Below are positions 54,275 through 63,985 of a DNA stretch of 64,000 nt, piece by piece. The notes below the pieces were generated by a model, which saw nothing but the letters and a program-made list of their open reading frames with translations, searched no databases and was not told where the DNA came from. The stretch's first letter is position 1. Every line of letters begins with the position of its first letter. The stretch is taken from contig JAFUWV010000010.1 of assembly GCA_017477325.1 (NCBI GenBank), positions 62,001 through 126,000 of the forward strand, in the 5' to 3' direction. The translations under genes were made by a program, and so were the position numbers. Source of the DNA: Paludibacteraceae bacterium. Lineage in GTDB: Bacteria > Bacteroidota > Bacteroidia > Bacteroidales > Paludibacteraceae.

Positions 54275-55953
54275 TAGAATAATTGACTTGGATTGTTATT
54301 GACGGCAAGGCCATAAACCTCCACTCCCTCAAGTACTGTTTCTATCTGCTTGGTAGCAGCATTATACCTCATCAGTCCTGTCGGTGCATTTCCTGCCATA
54401 CCTGCATTTCGATAACCGAAATAGACATCACCGGTAGCCTCATCAAGAGCGAGTTGGCATATAGCGATCCACTCGTTGGAACTACCCTCGCCCTTACCTG
54501 CCTCTGTAACAGGCTGCAGGGGGAGTCCACTGGTGTGCTTGAGTTGATACGGAACCAAATCAGATTTCTTGTTGCCGATAGCATTAAGTTGTTCGATAGT
54601 GCAAGCATAGAGTCCGCCGTAGCCCTCATCCCAGATGGTAAAATAGAAAATTTTGTTCTTTTCGTCCCACAACATGGATTTGACAGAATTGCCTGCAAGA
54701 GCCTGGCCTGCTTCCGGAGCTGTACCGTTTCCTGAAATATCTTTTTCAAGAATATCTGCTTCGGTAAAGCGATATATAGCCGGGGAACCATATACTTTAC
54801 CCCAATACCAAGTATTATCAATGAGGCAGAAATTAGCGTTAAGCGAGTTGTAAGCAAGAGTTGTGTTATAGTATCCGAGGCGCTGGTTTTTGACGAAATA
54901 CGGATAATCAGTCAAGTTGAACACTTTGTTTCTATCTCCAAGCGGCACACGACAGATACCGGTAAGACGGTTGGCAAAATACAGATATTTGTTATCAACA
55001 TAACCGAAATACGGATCTTCATATCCGGCTCCACCGGCATTAGTAATCATGGTTTCGACCTTAGAACCGTCTTTCGCCATCACATTGATTCTGCCGTCCC
55101 CCATACCTGCATCGTCAGCAACATAATTGAACACCTTGCCGGCATCAAGGACATACAAAGATGAGTCTTTGAACAACATATTGAAGGGATGCTGACCTGA
55201 GGAGACGCCCATATCAAACGGGCTTATCTTCATGTCGGCAGGAGGATTCTGCGGGAGTTTGAGAGCCATGATGTTTCCGCCTTTGACTGCATAGTAGAGA
55301 GTAGGCACGGAATCGGTATAACCAACCTGAACATTTATGGATGCCTCTTCAAGCATACGTCCGTCAAGTTTTGCCTGCAAGCGAACTGTCTGGGAGCCTA
55401 CATTGGAGAACTTGACCTCACCCGGCAAGGTATCTGTGGATTGCTCGATAGGTGTCCCATCTGCAGTGGTAGTGCCTTCAGGGAATATCCAGAGATACTC
55501 TTCTTTTCTGTTTTTTGGGTTAGGCAATTCTATGTTGAAACTAACCATGGTTGTACGTACAAGACATACACCCTCAAAGGGATTGATATTCATCAGCGGC
55601 TTGATGTCCGCGATCATAATCGGTTGGCGTTTCTCAACTTTTTCTCCATCAGCCTTTTCTATAGTCAAACTGACATAGTAGGTACCTGCTTTGTCGTATG
55701 CGTGGGTCACAACATTTCCTTGTGCAGTTGCTCCATCTCCGAAAGACCACACAGCATTGCCTTGCGCTTCGGATGTAGAGGTGAATTCTATTTCCGAGTC
55801 AACATAGTAGTCAAGCGGATATTCACCGTTGATAACATAGGTAAACGAGACCGCCTCTCGAGGCAGATTTTCTACCAATGGTTCATGCTCGCGGCAACCA
55901 GTTGCGGCTACCACAAGGAGTGCCGATGCTATTTTGAAATATGATGTCTTCAT
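54274..55953 (-). CDS. Surface lipoprotein with PKD domain and beta-propeller-like region
   Basis: The 559-residue protein has a lipoprotein signal peptide with the lipobox ATGC (Cys20), a PKD domain (about 35-115; AVWSFGDGATAQ and HAYDKAGTYYVSL), a second Ig-like domain (about 120-215), and a C-terminal region with repeated short YYFAN/FYFTI strands, probably a beta-propeller. SusE/F-like surface glycan-binding lipoproteins in SusCD operons have similar layouts. It starts 8 bases after the preceding lipoprotein gene and overlaps the glycosidase by one base. Probable role: binding the substrate at the cell surface. Not proven by a specific motif. Confidence 0.72.
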   Translation of the reverse strand: MKTSYFKIASALLVVAATGCREHEPLVENLPREAVSFTYVINGEYPLDYYVDSEIEFTSTSEAQGNAVWSFGDGATAQGNVVTHAYDKAGTYYVSLTIEKADGEKVEKRQPIMIADIKPLMNINPFEGVCLVRTTMVSFNIELPNPKNRKEEYLWIFPEGTTTADGTPIEQSTDTLPGEVKFSNVGSQTVRLQAKLDGRMLEEASINVQVGYTDSVPTLYYAVKGGNIMALKLPQNPPADMKISPFDMGVSSGQHPFNMLFKDSSLYVLDAGKVFNYVADDAGMGDGRINVMAKDGSKVETMITNAGGAGYEDPYFGYVDNKYLYFANRLTGICRVPLGDRNKVFNLTDYPYFVKNQRLGYYNTTLAYNSLNANFCLIDNTWYWGKVYGSPAIYRFTEADILEKDISGNGTAPEAGQALAGNSVKSMLWDEKNKIFYFTIWDEGYGGLYACTIEQLNAIGNKKSDLVPYQLKHTSGLPLQPVTEAGKGEGSSNEWIAICQLALDEATGDVYFGYRNAGMAGNAPTGLMRYNAATKQIETVLEGVEVYGLAVNNNPSQLF

Positions 55954-55961
55954 AACTTATA

Positions 55962-56819
55962 TCAATTAATGTCAATATCTTTGGGGACTGTAAGGCCATA
56001 AACGCCCATATCATCATAAACACGCATTACAGCGCGGATGGAATATGAGCGTTTGTACTCAACAGAATAAGCATTCTCTGAAGAATTAAATATAAGGTCA
56101 GCAAACTTGATGCTATCATTCCATAACTCTTGAATCTTGTCAGGAACAGGAGTAGCTGTGGAGTCTGCATTCCATGGAAAGTGCTGCACATAAGCATTAC
56201 TGTTGACATCGAATGTAGAATCAGTATATATTTTAAAATCCTCTACAAGTCCCATCTTGGTGTACATCGATTTGAAGTCAGCGAAACTCATTTTTGAGTA
56301 GAGGTCAGACTTGAACTCGGACATATAATTCTCTCCAAAATAGGTATTCATTTTCTCTTCATCAAATGTTGTAGGTTTAACCCAAGCGAACGGGCTAAGC
56401 GTACCGCTGACAGGGAATGTTGCATGAAAAGCATAGGCATGCAGGGAGTCATTCCATTGGCCCACATCATCATGAGCATATTCAGCTATTTTCTGACTGA
56501 CGCGTTTTTCCTCGGAGACTGTGGATGTGATAGTATAAGTGAAAGTAGTAACCCATGGGCAAGTTACCGTTTTCTCCAACTTTTCTGTCAAGTTGTACCA
56601 TACTTCAGAATGGTCTATGGTACGCTCTTTCTCAGAGGTGTAGTACTGGGCGTCGAATCCCATCTGCTGACCGGCTGTAACAACGGAACTTTCCACTTCC
56701 CAATATGCCTGCGGCCCCACTTGTCCGACAATTACCAGATCGTCGAAGAAGTCGTGTTTGTCACATGCTATGAGACTAAGAGTCATTAGTCCGAGCATTA
56801 GTATTTTGGTTGTTTTCAT
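55962..56819 (-). CDS. Small lipoprotein in the SusCD operon
   Basis: The 285-residue protein has a lipobox LIAC (Cys19) and a domain with WEVESSVVTAGQQMGF and a beta/alpha mixture; the rest is not recognised. It follows susD by 37 bases. In similar loci a third lipoprotein assists SusD in glycan binding; that is inference here. The residues after Cys19 are Asp-Lys-His rather than a clear surface-export signal (Lys-Asp-Asp/Glu type), although several acidic residues follow. Confidence 0.6.
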   Translation of the reverse strand: MKTTKILMLGLMTLSLIACDKHDFFDDLVIVGQVGPQAYWEVESSVVTAGQQMGFDAQYYTSEKERTIDHSEVWYNLTEKLEKTVTCPWVTTFTYTITSTVSEEKRVSQKIAEYAHDDVGQWNDSLHAYAFHATFPVSGTLSPFAWVKPTTFDEEKMNTYFGENYMSEFKSDLYSKMSFADFKSMYTKMGLVEDFKIYTDSTFDVNSNAYVQHFPWNADSTATPVPDKIQELWNDSIKFADLIFNSSENAYSVEYKRSYSIRAVMRVYDDMGVYGLTVPKDIDIN

Positions 56820-56856
56820 ATATACACTAATTATATGATAATCTACTTATTCATAA

Positions 56857-58662
56857 TTATTTCCACTCAATACCATTTGAGCAACTACATACAGCGGGAT
56901 TAAATCCTGCCCATATCAAGTGTTTCTGCATCCAGTGGTAATCCACTTTTCCTGAAGCATCGCAAGCACCGATACGGATAAGTTCAGCTTTATTGTACTT
57001 GGTTTCTGTTTCGGTATCCGGATTGAGGCGATTGACCCATGCGTTAGGAGAATAGACAGCCTTAGACGAAGGATCTTCGTAGCAGTCGGGTTGGTCCCAA
57101 TACGGGGCATAGAGGTTGAATGGTCTGCGGAGTGAATATTCCACGTTGAAGTCAGCCACAGCATTTTTCTTCTGCCTTGCCGGATTGTGGCATGTAGTTA
57201 CAGTATAGACAGGAACTCCGTCGTAATAAATTCCGTTGGTTTTACTGGAATAATTGTAACGACGCATGTCTGTCCACTGCTCAGGCAGGAGATACATGGC
57301 GACATACTTCTGCTGCATGAGATCGGCAATAGTAAACTGGGCAGCTCCCGGGAGGCGAACTTCAAAATAGCGCTCATAACGCGTCTTGGCCGCTCCAGAC
57401 AAACCTTCCTGCTGAACACCATAACGATTCATATTGTGACGAACAGCTTCCAAAGTCGTTTCATAAGCACCTGCCTTATCACCACTCCAATATTGAGCTT
57501 CAGCTTTGATAAACAAGAGTTCTTCTTGAGTGATAAGGGGGGTATAGCCAGTGTTCTGCGTATACGGATTATGCCCATTGCCAGCAAACAAATCAGGATA
57601 GTATGTAACTTTCATTGAGTTATCCATACCTATATTGCTTTCAAGCCAACGCATCGCCGTAGTACCACCGGCATCGTTACGAGGTGACATAATCATCTCG
57701 GCACGCGGGTCAAGAGCATATTTGACTGTTGTACCGGGAACAGCATAACAACCAAGAATTGCATAGGCAAAGAAGGTTGTTGGAATAGATGATGCAAGGC
57801 GGTTGCCACGACTCTCCCATGCGTTGATAACAGGTGCGTATGCTCCCCAAGGGCAGTTGCTCTCGGTGAGTCCACCGGGATAGTAATATTGAGGCTCTTG
57901 CCAATTTGGGTCAGCAAGCACCTCATCAACCATTTGAATAATCTTCTGGCAGGTAGCGGGGGTATTGTCCCAGTTGGGTAGTTTGCGAAGCCACAGGCGG
58001 CAGCGAAGAGCCTTCTCAAAGGCAGCCCACTTTTGCATATTACCCTGATATAGGCGATCGGTAGTGGCAGAAATAGGCAGAGCCTTCTCTCCATTAGTCC
58101 ATTCAGGATCCTGATAGAGTTTTGCCAACTCATCTGCTTCTTCAAACAGCCACTCATAGACTTCAGCTTGCGAGTCATATTTAGGAGAGGTCTTCAAATA
58201 AGCCTCGGAACGCGGCATATCACCAAAGACATCGGTTGTAAAAATTGTAGAATGGAGCATCAGAGTGCGACCAATAAGCTCGTAGTTGAGAGAGCCTTGC
58301 GCCTCTGCCATCTCATTGAGTTTCTGGATATTGGCACCAAGATCATAGAAATGCCGACGCCACATAGGGTGACGATTGACACCGAGGAACTCCCAACCTT
58401 GACTATATGGATAGGAACCTGTCTGACTCTTGCCTGCAGTAGTAAGCGCTTGAGACATATAGACTCCATATTCAGCATGGTCGTAGCACAGCTGTGCCGC
58501 ATAGAAGATAGCAGGCGGCAAAGCCTGATCAAGAGTAACAGTGATTGGAGTATCGGGATCAGTATTGATATCGAGCCAATCTTGACAACTTGCAAGAGTT
58601 ATTGCAAGCATACCACACATTATTATATATAAATATTTTTTCATAACCATATCCTTTCCCAT
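56857..58662 (-). CDS. SusD/RagB-like glycan-binding lipoprotein
   Basis: The 601-residue protein has a lipobox LASC (Cys26) followed by QDWLDINTDPDTP, the typical SusD-like-2 start, then TPR-like helices and a C-terminal part with GACDASGKVDYHWMQKHLIW. Its ATG overlaps the SusC stop by one base; an internal ATG at 58644 would give a better-placed signal peptide. It would form the lid over the SusC barrel and bind the imported oligosaccharide. The two are translated together. Confidence 0.9.
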   Translation of the reverse strand: MGKDMVMKKYLYIIMCGMLAITLASCQDWLDINTDPDTPITVTLDQALPPAIFYAAQLCYDHAEYGVYMSQALTTAGKSQTGSYPYSQGWEFLGVNRHPMWRRHFYDLGANIQKLNEMAEAQGSLNYELIGRTLMLHSTIFTTDVFGDMPRSEAYLKTSPKYDSQAEVYEWLFEEADELAKLYQDPEWTNGEKALPISATTDRLYQGNMQKWAAFEKALRCRLWLRKLPNWDNTPATCQKIIQMVDEVLADPNWQEPQYYYPGGLTESNCPWGAYAPVINAWESRGNRLASSIPTTFFAYAILGCYAVPGTTVKYALDPRAEMIMSPRNDAGGTTAMRWLESNIGMDNSMKVTYYPDLFAGNGHNPYTQNTGYTPLITQEELLFIKAEAQYWSGDKAGAYETTLEAVRHNMNRYGVQQEGLSGAAKTRYERYFEVRLPGAAQFTIADLMQQKYVAMYLLPEQWTDMRRYNYSSKTNGIYYDGVPVYTVTTCHNPARQKKNAVADFNVEYSLRRPFNLYAPYWDQPDCYEDPSSKAVYSPNAWVNRLNPDTETETKYNKAELIRIGACDASGKVDYHWMQKHLIWAGFNPAVCSCSNGIEWK

Positions 58663-61600
58663 TAGAATTTAACATTAAGTGACAGATTATAACTTCTTGT
58701 AGTAGGGATAGGCATATTATCAACGCCTGCCGAACCGGTGCCACCACCAGATGTTGCAGCATTACACATCGGGTCGGTACCCGTATATTTAGTAAGCATG
58801 AACAAGTTGTTGGCAGTGAAACTGAGATTTAGTCCCTTCAGCACATTCTGATTCTTCATAAGACGTGCGAAATCATAGCCGAGTGTAACATAACTAAGTC
58901 TAAGATATGATCCGTCCTCAATAAAGTTAGAAGAGACATTGTAGAAATAGTTTATGATTGTGGTAGCATCAAGAGTGATGGGAGTGGTATTTTGTACGTA
59001 TCCGCCATTACCATCACTGACTACTCCATCAAACACGACCTGACGCCCGCGATACCTCTCAAGTATTGCGCTCATACCTCCTGAAAGAAGGCTTCTGCCG
59101 GTGACATTGACCACATCGCCTCCAAGTCTTCCATCGAAGAGGAAAGAGAACTGAACGCCATATATATTCATTGTACTGCGAAGGCCGGCGGAGAAGATAG
59201 GTTCACGATTACCGATATACTCATTTTTATTAGGATTAATCATCGGGTAGCCTTCGGCATCGCAAATTATCTTTCCGTCTTCAGTACGCTGATAGTCTTT
59301 ACCTGTGAGACCTGTGGTAGAACCACCGAGATAAGCAGACGTGAACACATCACCATACTGAGGACCTGTGATTTCGGCCACATCTTCAGGCAGTGAGACC
59401 ACTCGTCCACGGTTTAGGCCGAAGTTGAGTGCCATAGTCCACTGGAACTGTTTTTGACGGAGAATGTCTTGCTCAAGCGAGAACTCGAAACCTTGGTTGC
59501 GCACACTACCTTCGTTTCTTGTCTGCAAGATGTATCCTGAAGCAGGCGAGACACGTACTGTCACTATCTGATTGTCAACCATAGTGGAGTAGTATGCCAT
59601 ATCAAGTCTGGTTCTATTGTCAAAGAATCGCAGGTCAAGACCTATTTCCCACGAAGACATCATCTCGGGTTGCAGGTCTTTTGCGGCTGAAGAGCGTGTA
59701 GGGTCAATACCCCACCCTCCATCAGGATAAGTGGTGAACTGTTTGTAACGGCGGTCGAAGAGATAGAGTGAGCAGTCTTTTCCAACCTTTGCATAGTTAC
59801 CACGAAGTTTACCATAGGAGAACCAATTGTTTTTAGTTTCATTGAGACCAGGTATCAACTCGGAGAAAACGAGACCGGCAGTGACTGATGGATAGAAATA
59901 CGGACTTGTCAACAGAGCGGAAGACCAGTCCCAACGACCGGTAGTAGAAATAGAAGCAAGCCCTTTATAGTCGGCACGCACCTCGTAGTAATAACCAAAC
60001 ATATGTTTCTCGGTGTGTGCGACAGATTGGTCACTTAAATCAGACCACTTTGTATTTGTGTTTTTAAGACTATAGGTACCAGGGATTACGAACTCAACAC
60101 CATGGTTGCTTGTGGAGAAACCTTTGGTTGTTTTAAGTTCACCTCCAACCATAAAGTCAAGACTGAAATCTTTTGGCAACTCAAGTTTGTATGAAGCAAG
60201 GAAACCGGCATTGAGCAGTTCGCTCCGTCCGGTAGATGCTGAATAACTACCAAGATATGTATTATCCTTACCTATCTTCTCTATGTCAAGAGTAGTCAGA
60301 TATGGATCAGTCTTATAATCACCATTAAGATACTCAACATAACTCTCATAGAGAGCTTTATCTTTCAAGTACTTCTGATAAGCCACATTATATTCCTCCT
60401 TTTCCTTGTCAGTAGCATCATCTGCAGGGGCACTTGGCTCTTTGGGTTCAGAATATGACTGAGTAATATATGACGTATCCCAACGAGGCACAGTATAACT
60501 CTCTGAAGTGCTGGTACCGAGGTCATAGTTGATACGTCCGATGATTTCAAGTCCTTTTACAGGGTGCAGGTTAATAGATCCGTTTATAATAGTACGCATT
60601 GAGCGTGCTTTACCGCCATCATGATAAATGCTATACAGGGGGCTGTATGGAGACGCGTATTTATTGCCTTCACCATCAGAGTAGTAGCGGAAGTGTGGAT
60701 AGCCGGTGGCCTCTTCATAGTTAGTGATGTCTTCAGTGAGCGGCCACTGATAAGTGGAACTAATACCGTAAGTGGAGCGAGACTGATTAGACATAAAGTT
60801 GACAGATGCATTGAAGGTTACCCACTTGGCAGGTTTGAAAGTTGCTTTGAGTAGAGCGCCAAAACGTTGTTTGTAGTCATTAGGGATAACACCATCGGCT
60901 TTAGACCAGTTGACAGATGCATAACCTTGGAACTTGTCGGTTCCTCCGGAGATGGACACATCGTACTTATGATAGAACCCAGTCGTCAAGAAGTCTTGCA
61001 GACTATTATAGGTTTGTTGGTTCTCGTCAAGCATAGGTCCCCATCCCCCGCTTGCTTTGTCTCGGAAGAAGCCATTAGCACCGGGCATATAGGTGCTTTG
61101 GCGTTTGAGCAGGCGTGTGGGAGTATCCCACTGCCAGCTTGCATTGGCGTTGACTTGCATTTTGCCGGCCTCTGCATTCTTGGTAGTAATCATGATGACA
61201 CCGTTCATAGCATCTTGTCCATAAAGCGCGGATGCTGCGGCACCCTTGAGGACAGTGACGTTCTCGATGTCATTAGGGTTGATGTCAGCAGCCGCCGTAG
61301 CTCCTCCACGGATGGGCACACCGTCAAGAACAAATAGAGGCTCATTGTTTTGAGCGGTATTAACAGATGTCACGCCACGGATAATAATTTGTGAGCCGGC
61401 ATTGGGAGAACCTGAGCCATTAGTAACTTGCACACCGGCGATTTGACCTTGCAGGGCGTTGACGAAGTTGGCATTCTTGCCTGCAGTAAGGTCCTCAGAC
61501 TTAACATTCTGGACTGCGAAGTTCATACGCTTCTTCTCTTGGACGATACCCATGGCAGTGACGACGACTTCGTCCATGGCGATGGCATCTTCCTTGAGTT

Positions 61601-61868
61601 TGATGTTAAGAGTGGGACCGGTGACACGCTGCTCCTGTGTGGTCATACCTACGTATGAGAACACGAGTGTTGCCTTGTCTGCCACAGTGATGGAATAGTT
61701 ACCGTCAAAATCGGTGATAGTACCGTTGGATGTACCTTTCTCCATGACCGATGCACCGATGACCGGTTCACCGTCAGTCTGAGAAGTAACCTTGCCGGTA
61801 ACCGTGACTGAAGCGAAGGCATAAGGCACAAGCAGCAGCACGATTAGTAACGAGTAGATTTTCTTCAT
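58662..61868 (-). CDS. SusC/RagA-type TonB-dependent transporter
   Basis: From ATG 61868 (better signal peptide than ATG 61883) the protein has 1068 residues: signal peptide ending at AFA, CarboxypepD_reg-like domain (VTGKVTSQTDGEPVIGASVMEKGT), TonB-box/plug start MDEVVVTAMGIVQEKK, plug with DVLKGAAASALYGQDAMNGVI-type motif (positions about 215-240; VTVLKGAAASALYGQDAM), and a large barrel ending in NLSLNVKF. It imports oligosaccharides or peptides bound by SusD, energised by TonB/ExbBD. It has its own promoter at 61938, 127 bases from murQ. Confidence 0.93.
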   Translation of the reverse strand: MKKIYSLLIVLLLVPYAFASVTVTGKVTSQTDGEPVIGASVMEKGTSNGTITDFDGNYSITVADKATLVFSYVGMTTQEQRVTGPTLNIKLKEDAIAMDEVVVTAMGIVQEKKRMNFAVQNVKSEDLTAGKNANFVNALQGQIAGVQVTNGSGSPNAGSQIIIRGVTSVNTAQNNEPLFVLDGVPIRGGATAAADINPNDIENVTVLKGAAASALYGQDAMNGVIMITTKNAEAGKMQVNANASWQWDTPTRLLKRQSTYMPGANGFFRDKASGGWGPMLDENQQTYNSLQDFLTTGFYHKYDVSISGGTDKFQGYASVNWSKADGVIPNDYKQRFGALLKATFKPAKWVTFNASVNFMSNQSRSTYGISSTYQWPLTEDITNYEEATGYPHFRYYSDGEGNKYASPYSPLYSIYHDGGKARSMRTIINGSINLHPVKGLEIIGRINYDLGTSTSESYTVPRWDTSYITQSYSEPKEPSAPADDATDKEKEEYNVAYQKYLKDKALYESYVEYLNGDYKTDPYLTTLDIEKIGKDNTYLGSYSASTGRSELLNAGFLASYKLELPKDFSLDFMVGGELKTTKGFSTSNHGVEFVIPGTYSLKNTNTKWSDLSDQSVAHTEKHMFGYYYEVRADYKGLASISTTGRWDWSSALLTSPYFYPSVTAGLVFSELIPGLNETKNNWFSYGKLRGNYAKVGKDCSLYLFDRRYKQFTTYPDGGWGIDPTRSSAAKDLQPEMMSSWEIGLDLRFFDNRTRLDMAYYSTMVDNQIVTVRVSPASGYILQTRNEGSVRNQGFEFSLEQDILRQKQFQWTMALNFGLNRGRVVSLPEDVAEITGPQYGDVFTSAYLGGSTTGLTGKDYQRTEDGKIICDAEGYPMINPNKNEYIGNREPIFSAGLRSTMNIYGVQFSFLFDGRLGGDVVNVTGRSLLSGGMSAILERYRGRQVVFDGVVSDGNGGYVQNTTPITLDATTIINYFYNVSSNFIEDGSYLRLSYVTLGYDFARLMKNQNVLKGLNLSFTANNLFMLTKYTGTDPMCNAATSGGGTGSAGVDNMPIPTTRSYNLSLNVKF

Positions 61869-61937
61869 AATGTGTTGTTTCATGTGTAATCAAGATGATT
61901 GGCATTGCGAGTTTCGAAACAGTCCGAAACTGCGGTG

Positions 61938-61969
61938 CAAAGATAAACAAAATTCCCAAGTAATGCAAA
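61938..61969 (-). promoter_or_regulatory. Promoter of the SusC/SusD operon
   Basis: Minus-strand TATCTTTG (61938-61945) with TTTG (61966-61969), spacer 20. Leader about 60 bases. No anti-sigma binding or HTCS-like operator is evident. Confidence 0.7.
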
Positions 61970-62011
61970 AGAGTGTTCTAAAAAAATATATGTTTTACAA
62001 CATGTTTTTCT

Positions 62012-62824
62012 CTAACATCCTCTGTATGCGTCGATTGCGCTTTTGACTGAACCATGAAGGAGTAGCAGACGCTGCGCATCGTCATAAGGCAGTCCGAGTT
62101 CTTCGACAAGCATGCGTGTACCACGGTCAACAAGCTTCTTATTGGTGAGTTGCATATTGACCATCTTATTGCCCTTGACACGTCCGAGACGGATCATGGT
62201 GGTGGTAGTAATCATGTTGCAGATGAGTTTCTGGGCAGTACCTGACTTAAGGCGCGTGCTTCCGGTGACAAACTCCGGACCGACGATAGCCTCGATTGGA
62301 ATCTCGGCTTCCTGAGCCACAGGAGAATCGGGGTTGCATGAGATGCTAGCGGTAAGACATCCGAACTCACGAGCATGACGAAGCGCACCTATAACATAAG
62401 GAGTGGTGCCGGATGCAGCGATACCGATGACAGTGTCAAAAGTGGAGATATTATGCTCCAGCAAATCCTGCCATGAGCGCTCCGGATCGTCTTCAGCCTT
62501 TTCTACGGGGTTGCGCAGAGCAGTGTCGCCGCCGGCAATAAGCCCTATGACATAGGTCGGCGGCATTCCGAAGGTGGGAGGAATCTCACTTGCGTCAAGC
62601 ACACCAAGGCGTCCGCTGGTGCCTGCACCCAAATAAAAGATTCGACCACCTTGTTTCATACGAGAGACAATGCCCTCAACAAGTTTTTCGATTTGAGGAA
62701 TAGCCTCACGCACAGCAAGAGCGACCTTCTGATCTTCTTCGTTCATCTCACGAAGAAGTTCACCGACCGACTTCTTGTCAAGATTGTCGTGCAAGGAGGC
62801 TTGTTCGGTAATTTTGGTAAACAT
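62012..62824 (-). CDS. murQ: N-acetylmuramic acid 6-phosphate etherase
   Basis: The 270-residue protein has the MurQ SIS domain: GRIFYLGAGTSGRLGVLDASEIPPTFG (Glu80 corresponds to the catalytic Glu83 of E. coli MurQ), EKAEDD (Glu111 at the place of Glu114) and GIAASGTTPYVIGAL, then a C-terminal helical part with STRLKSGTAQKL. It splits MurNAc-6-P into GlcNAc-6-P and D-lactate. Its only known role is MurNAc use, so the locus handles peptidoglycan-derived sugars. It starts 32 bases after the kinase and should be co-transcribed with it. Confidence 0.96.
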   Translation of the reverse strand: MFTKITEQASLHDNLDKKSVGELLREMNEEDQKVALAVREAIPQIEKLVEGIVSRMKQGGRIFYLGAGTSGRLGVLDASEIPPTFGMPPTYVIGLIAGGDTALRNPVEKAEDDPERSWQDLLEHNISTFDTVIGIAASGTTPYVIGALRHAREFGCLTASISCNPDSPVAQEAEIPIEAIVGPEFVTGSTRLKSGTAQKLICNMITTTTMIRLGRVKGNKMVNMQLTNKKLVDRGTRMLVEELGLPYDDAQRLLLLHGSVKSAIDAYRGC

Positions 62825-62856
62825 AGATTGTGTTTTTATGGTAGATTGTGTTTGAT

Positions 62857-63714
62857 TTATGTCGGAATAAGGTCTTTCTTATGATAGTTAATGAGTCCCG
62901 GTATCGGGTCCTGGAGAATGTTGGCAAGTTGGATACCGTTATCATTGAGTACTTTCTCAAGCACATCCTTATAATAATAAGCAATACTTCCGACAAAACC
63001 GACAGGCAACTCAGCAGGATACTGCTTGAGGTTGCGAGTGACGAACAGGCGGAAGTGGTCATAAACGAGGTCGTAGATAAGCGGGTTGGAGATATTCTCA
63101 GCAGCAAACTTGGAGAGTTTGGCGAGGAAGCGGTTAGGGAAAGGTTTGCGATAGACATTCTCAACGATATCCGCCTGCGAAGTGTTGTACTGAGTGAGGA
63201 ACTTCTCTTTGAGTTCATCAGAGAGTTGATTTTTAAGAAGGTCAGCTACGAGGCGTTTACCGAGCACGGCTCCCGAACCTTCGTCACCAAGGATAAAGCC
63301 AAGGGCAGGCACATTCTTGAGGAACTTCTCACCATCATACTGGCATGAGTTGCTGCCAGTACCGAGTATGCAAGCAACACCCGGCTCATTGCCAAGCAGC
63401 GCACGAGCGGCTCCGAGCATATCGGAATTGACCTCTACTTGTGCTTTCTTGAAGACAGCCTGCAGAGCACGTGTGACAAAAGGAATCTTCTCGGGAGTAC
63501 ATCCGGCTCCATAGAAGAAGACGTTAGTGACAGGTCCAACCCACATGAGATGCCCCATTTGGGGGAGGAGCTGGTTGCTTACAGAGTTTTGCATGGCATC
63601 AGAAGTCTGGAAGAAGGGGTTGATGCCGTCGGTAAAGAACTCGTTGTTTTCGCCATTGTTGGCCATCAGACACCAATGAGTCTTGGTGGAGCCACTGTCT
63701 GCAATGAGAATCAT
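62857..63714 (-). CDS. BadF/BadG/BcrA/BcrD-type amino-sugar kinase (MurK/NagK-like)
   Basis: The 285-residue protein has the ASKHA kinase motifs: IADSGSTKTHW (phosphate 1, residues 4-14), ILGTGSNSCQYDG (about 116-128) and FILGDEGSGAVLGKR (about 140-154). This is the N-acetylglucosamine kinase/MurK family. In Tannerella forsythia a kinase of this family (MurK) phosphorylates MurNAc and is encoded next to MurQ. Position directly before murQ supports MurNAc kinase here; GlcNAc kinase cannot be excluded. It has its own promoter at 63783. Confidence 0.88.
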   Translation of the reverse strand: MILIADSGSTKTHWCLMANNGENNEFFTDGINPFFQTSDAMQNSVSNQLLPQMGHLMWVGPVTNVFFYGAGCTPEKIPFVTRALQAVFKKAQVEVNSDMLGAARALLGNEPGVACILGTGSNSCQYDGEKFLKNVPALGFILGDEGSGAVLGKRLVADLLKNQLSDELKEKFLTQYNTSQADIVENVYRKPFPNRFLAKLSKFAAENISNPLIYDLVYDHFRLFVTRNLKQYPAELPVGFVGSIAYYYKDVLEKVLNDNGIQLANILQDPIPGLINYHKKDLIPT

Positions 63715-63782
63715 AGGATATATAATTTAAAGATTAAAATTCAAACAAAAGTACATTTAGTTTCACCGCATAAAATGCCGTG

Positions 63783-63813
63783 CAAAGATAGTACAAAAGA
63801 AGAATATGACAAA
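63783..63813 (-). promoter_or_regulatory. Promoter of the kinase-murQ operon
   Basis: Minus-strand TATCTTTG (63783-63790) with TTTG (63810-63813), spacer 19. Leader about 60 bases. Confidence 0.7.
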
Positions 63814-63875
63814 CAGGAAAAGAAGATAAGCCATAAAATGTGTGTAAAATATGTTGAAAAACATAAAAAAAACGG

Positions 63876-63906
63876 TTGCACAGAGGTAGGAAAAGCAGTA
63901 ATTTTG
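63876..63906 (+). promoter_or_regulatory. Promoter of a plus-strand gene leaving the window
   Basis: TTG (63876-63878) and TAATTTTG (63899-63906), spacer 20. It is divergent from the kinase promoter. Confidence 0.5.
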
Positions 63907-63920
63907 CACGTGGAATAGAA

Positions 63921-63961
63921 TGGTTATCGGTTAAAGGCTACGGATACCGGTTATGGATTAA
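63921..63961 (+). repeat. GGTTATCGGTTAAAGG / GGTTATGGATTAAA repeat
   Basis: Two imperfect copies of GGTTATnGnTTAAA and CGGATACCGG lie in the leader of the gene starting at 63986, another example of short-word repeats placed before a start codon. Confidence 0.5.
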
Positions 63962-63985
63962 AAAATACAAAAACAACAACATAAT

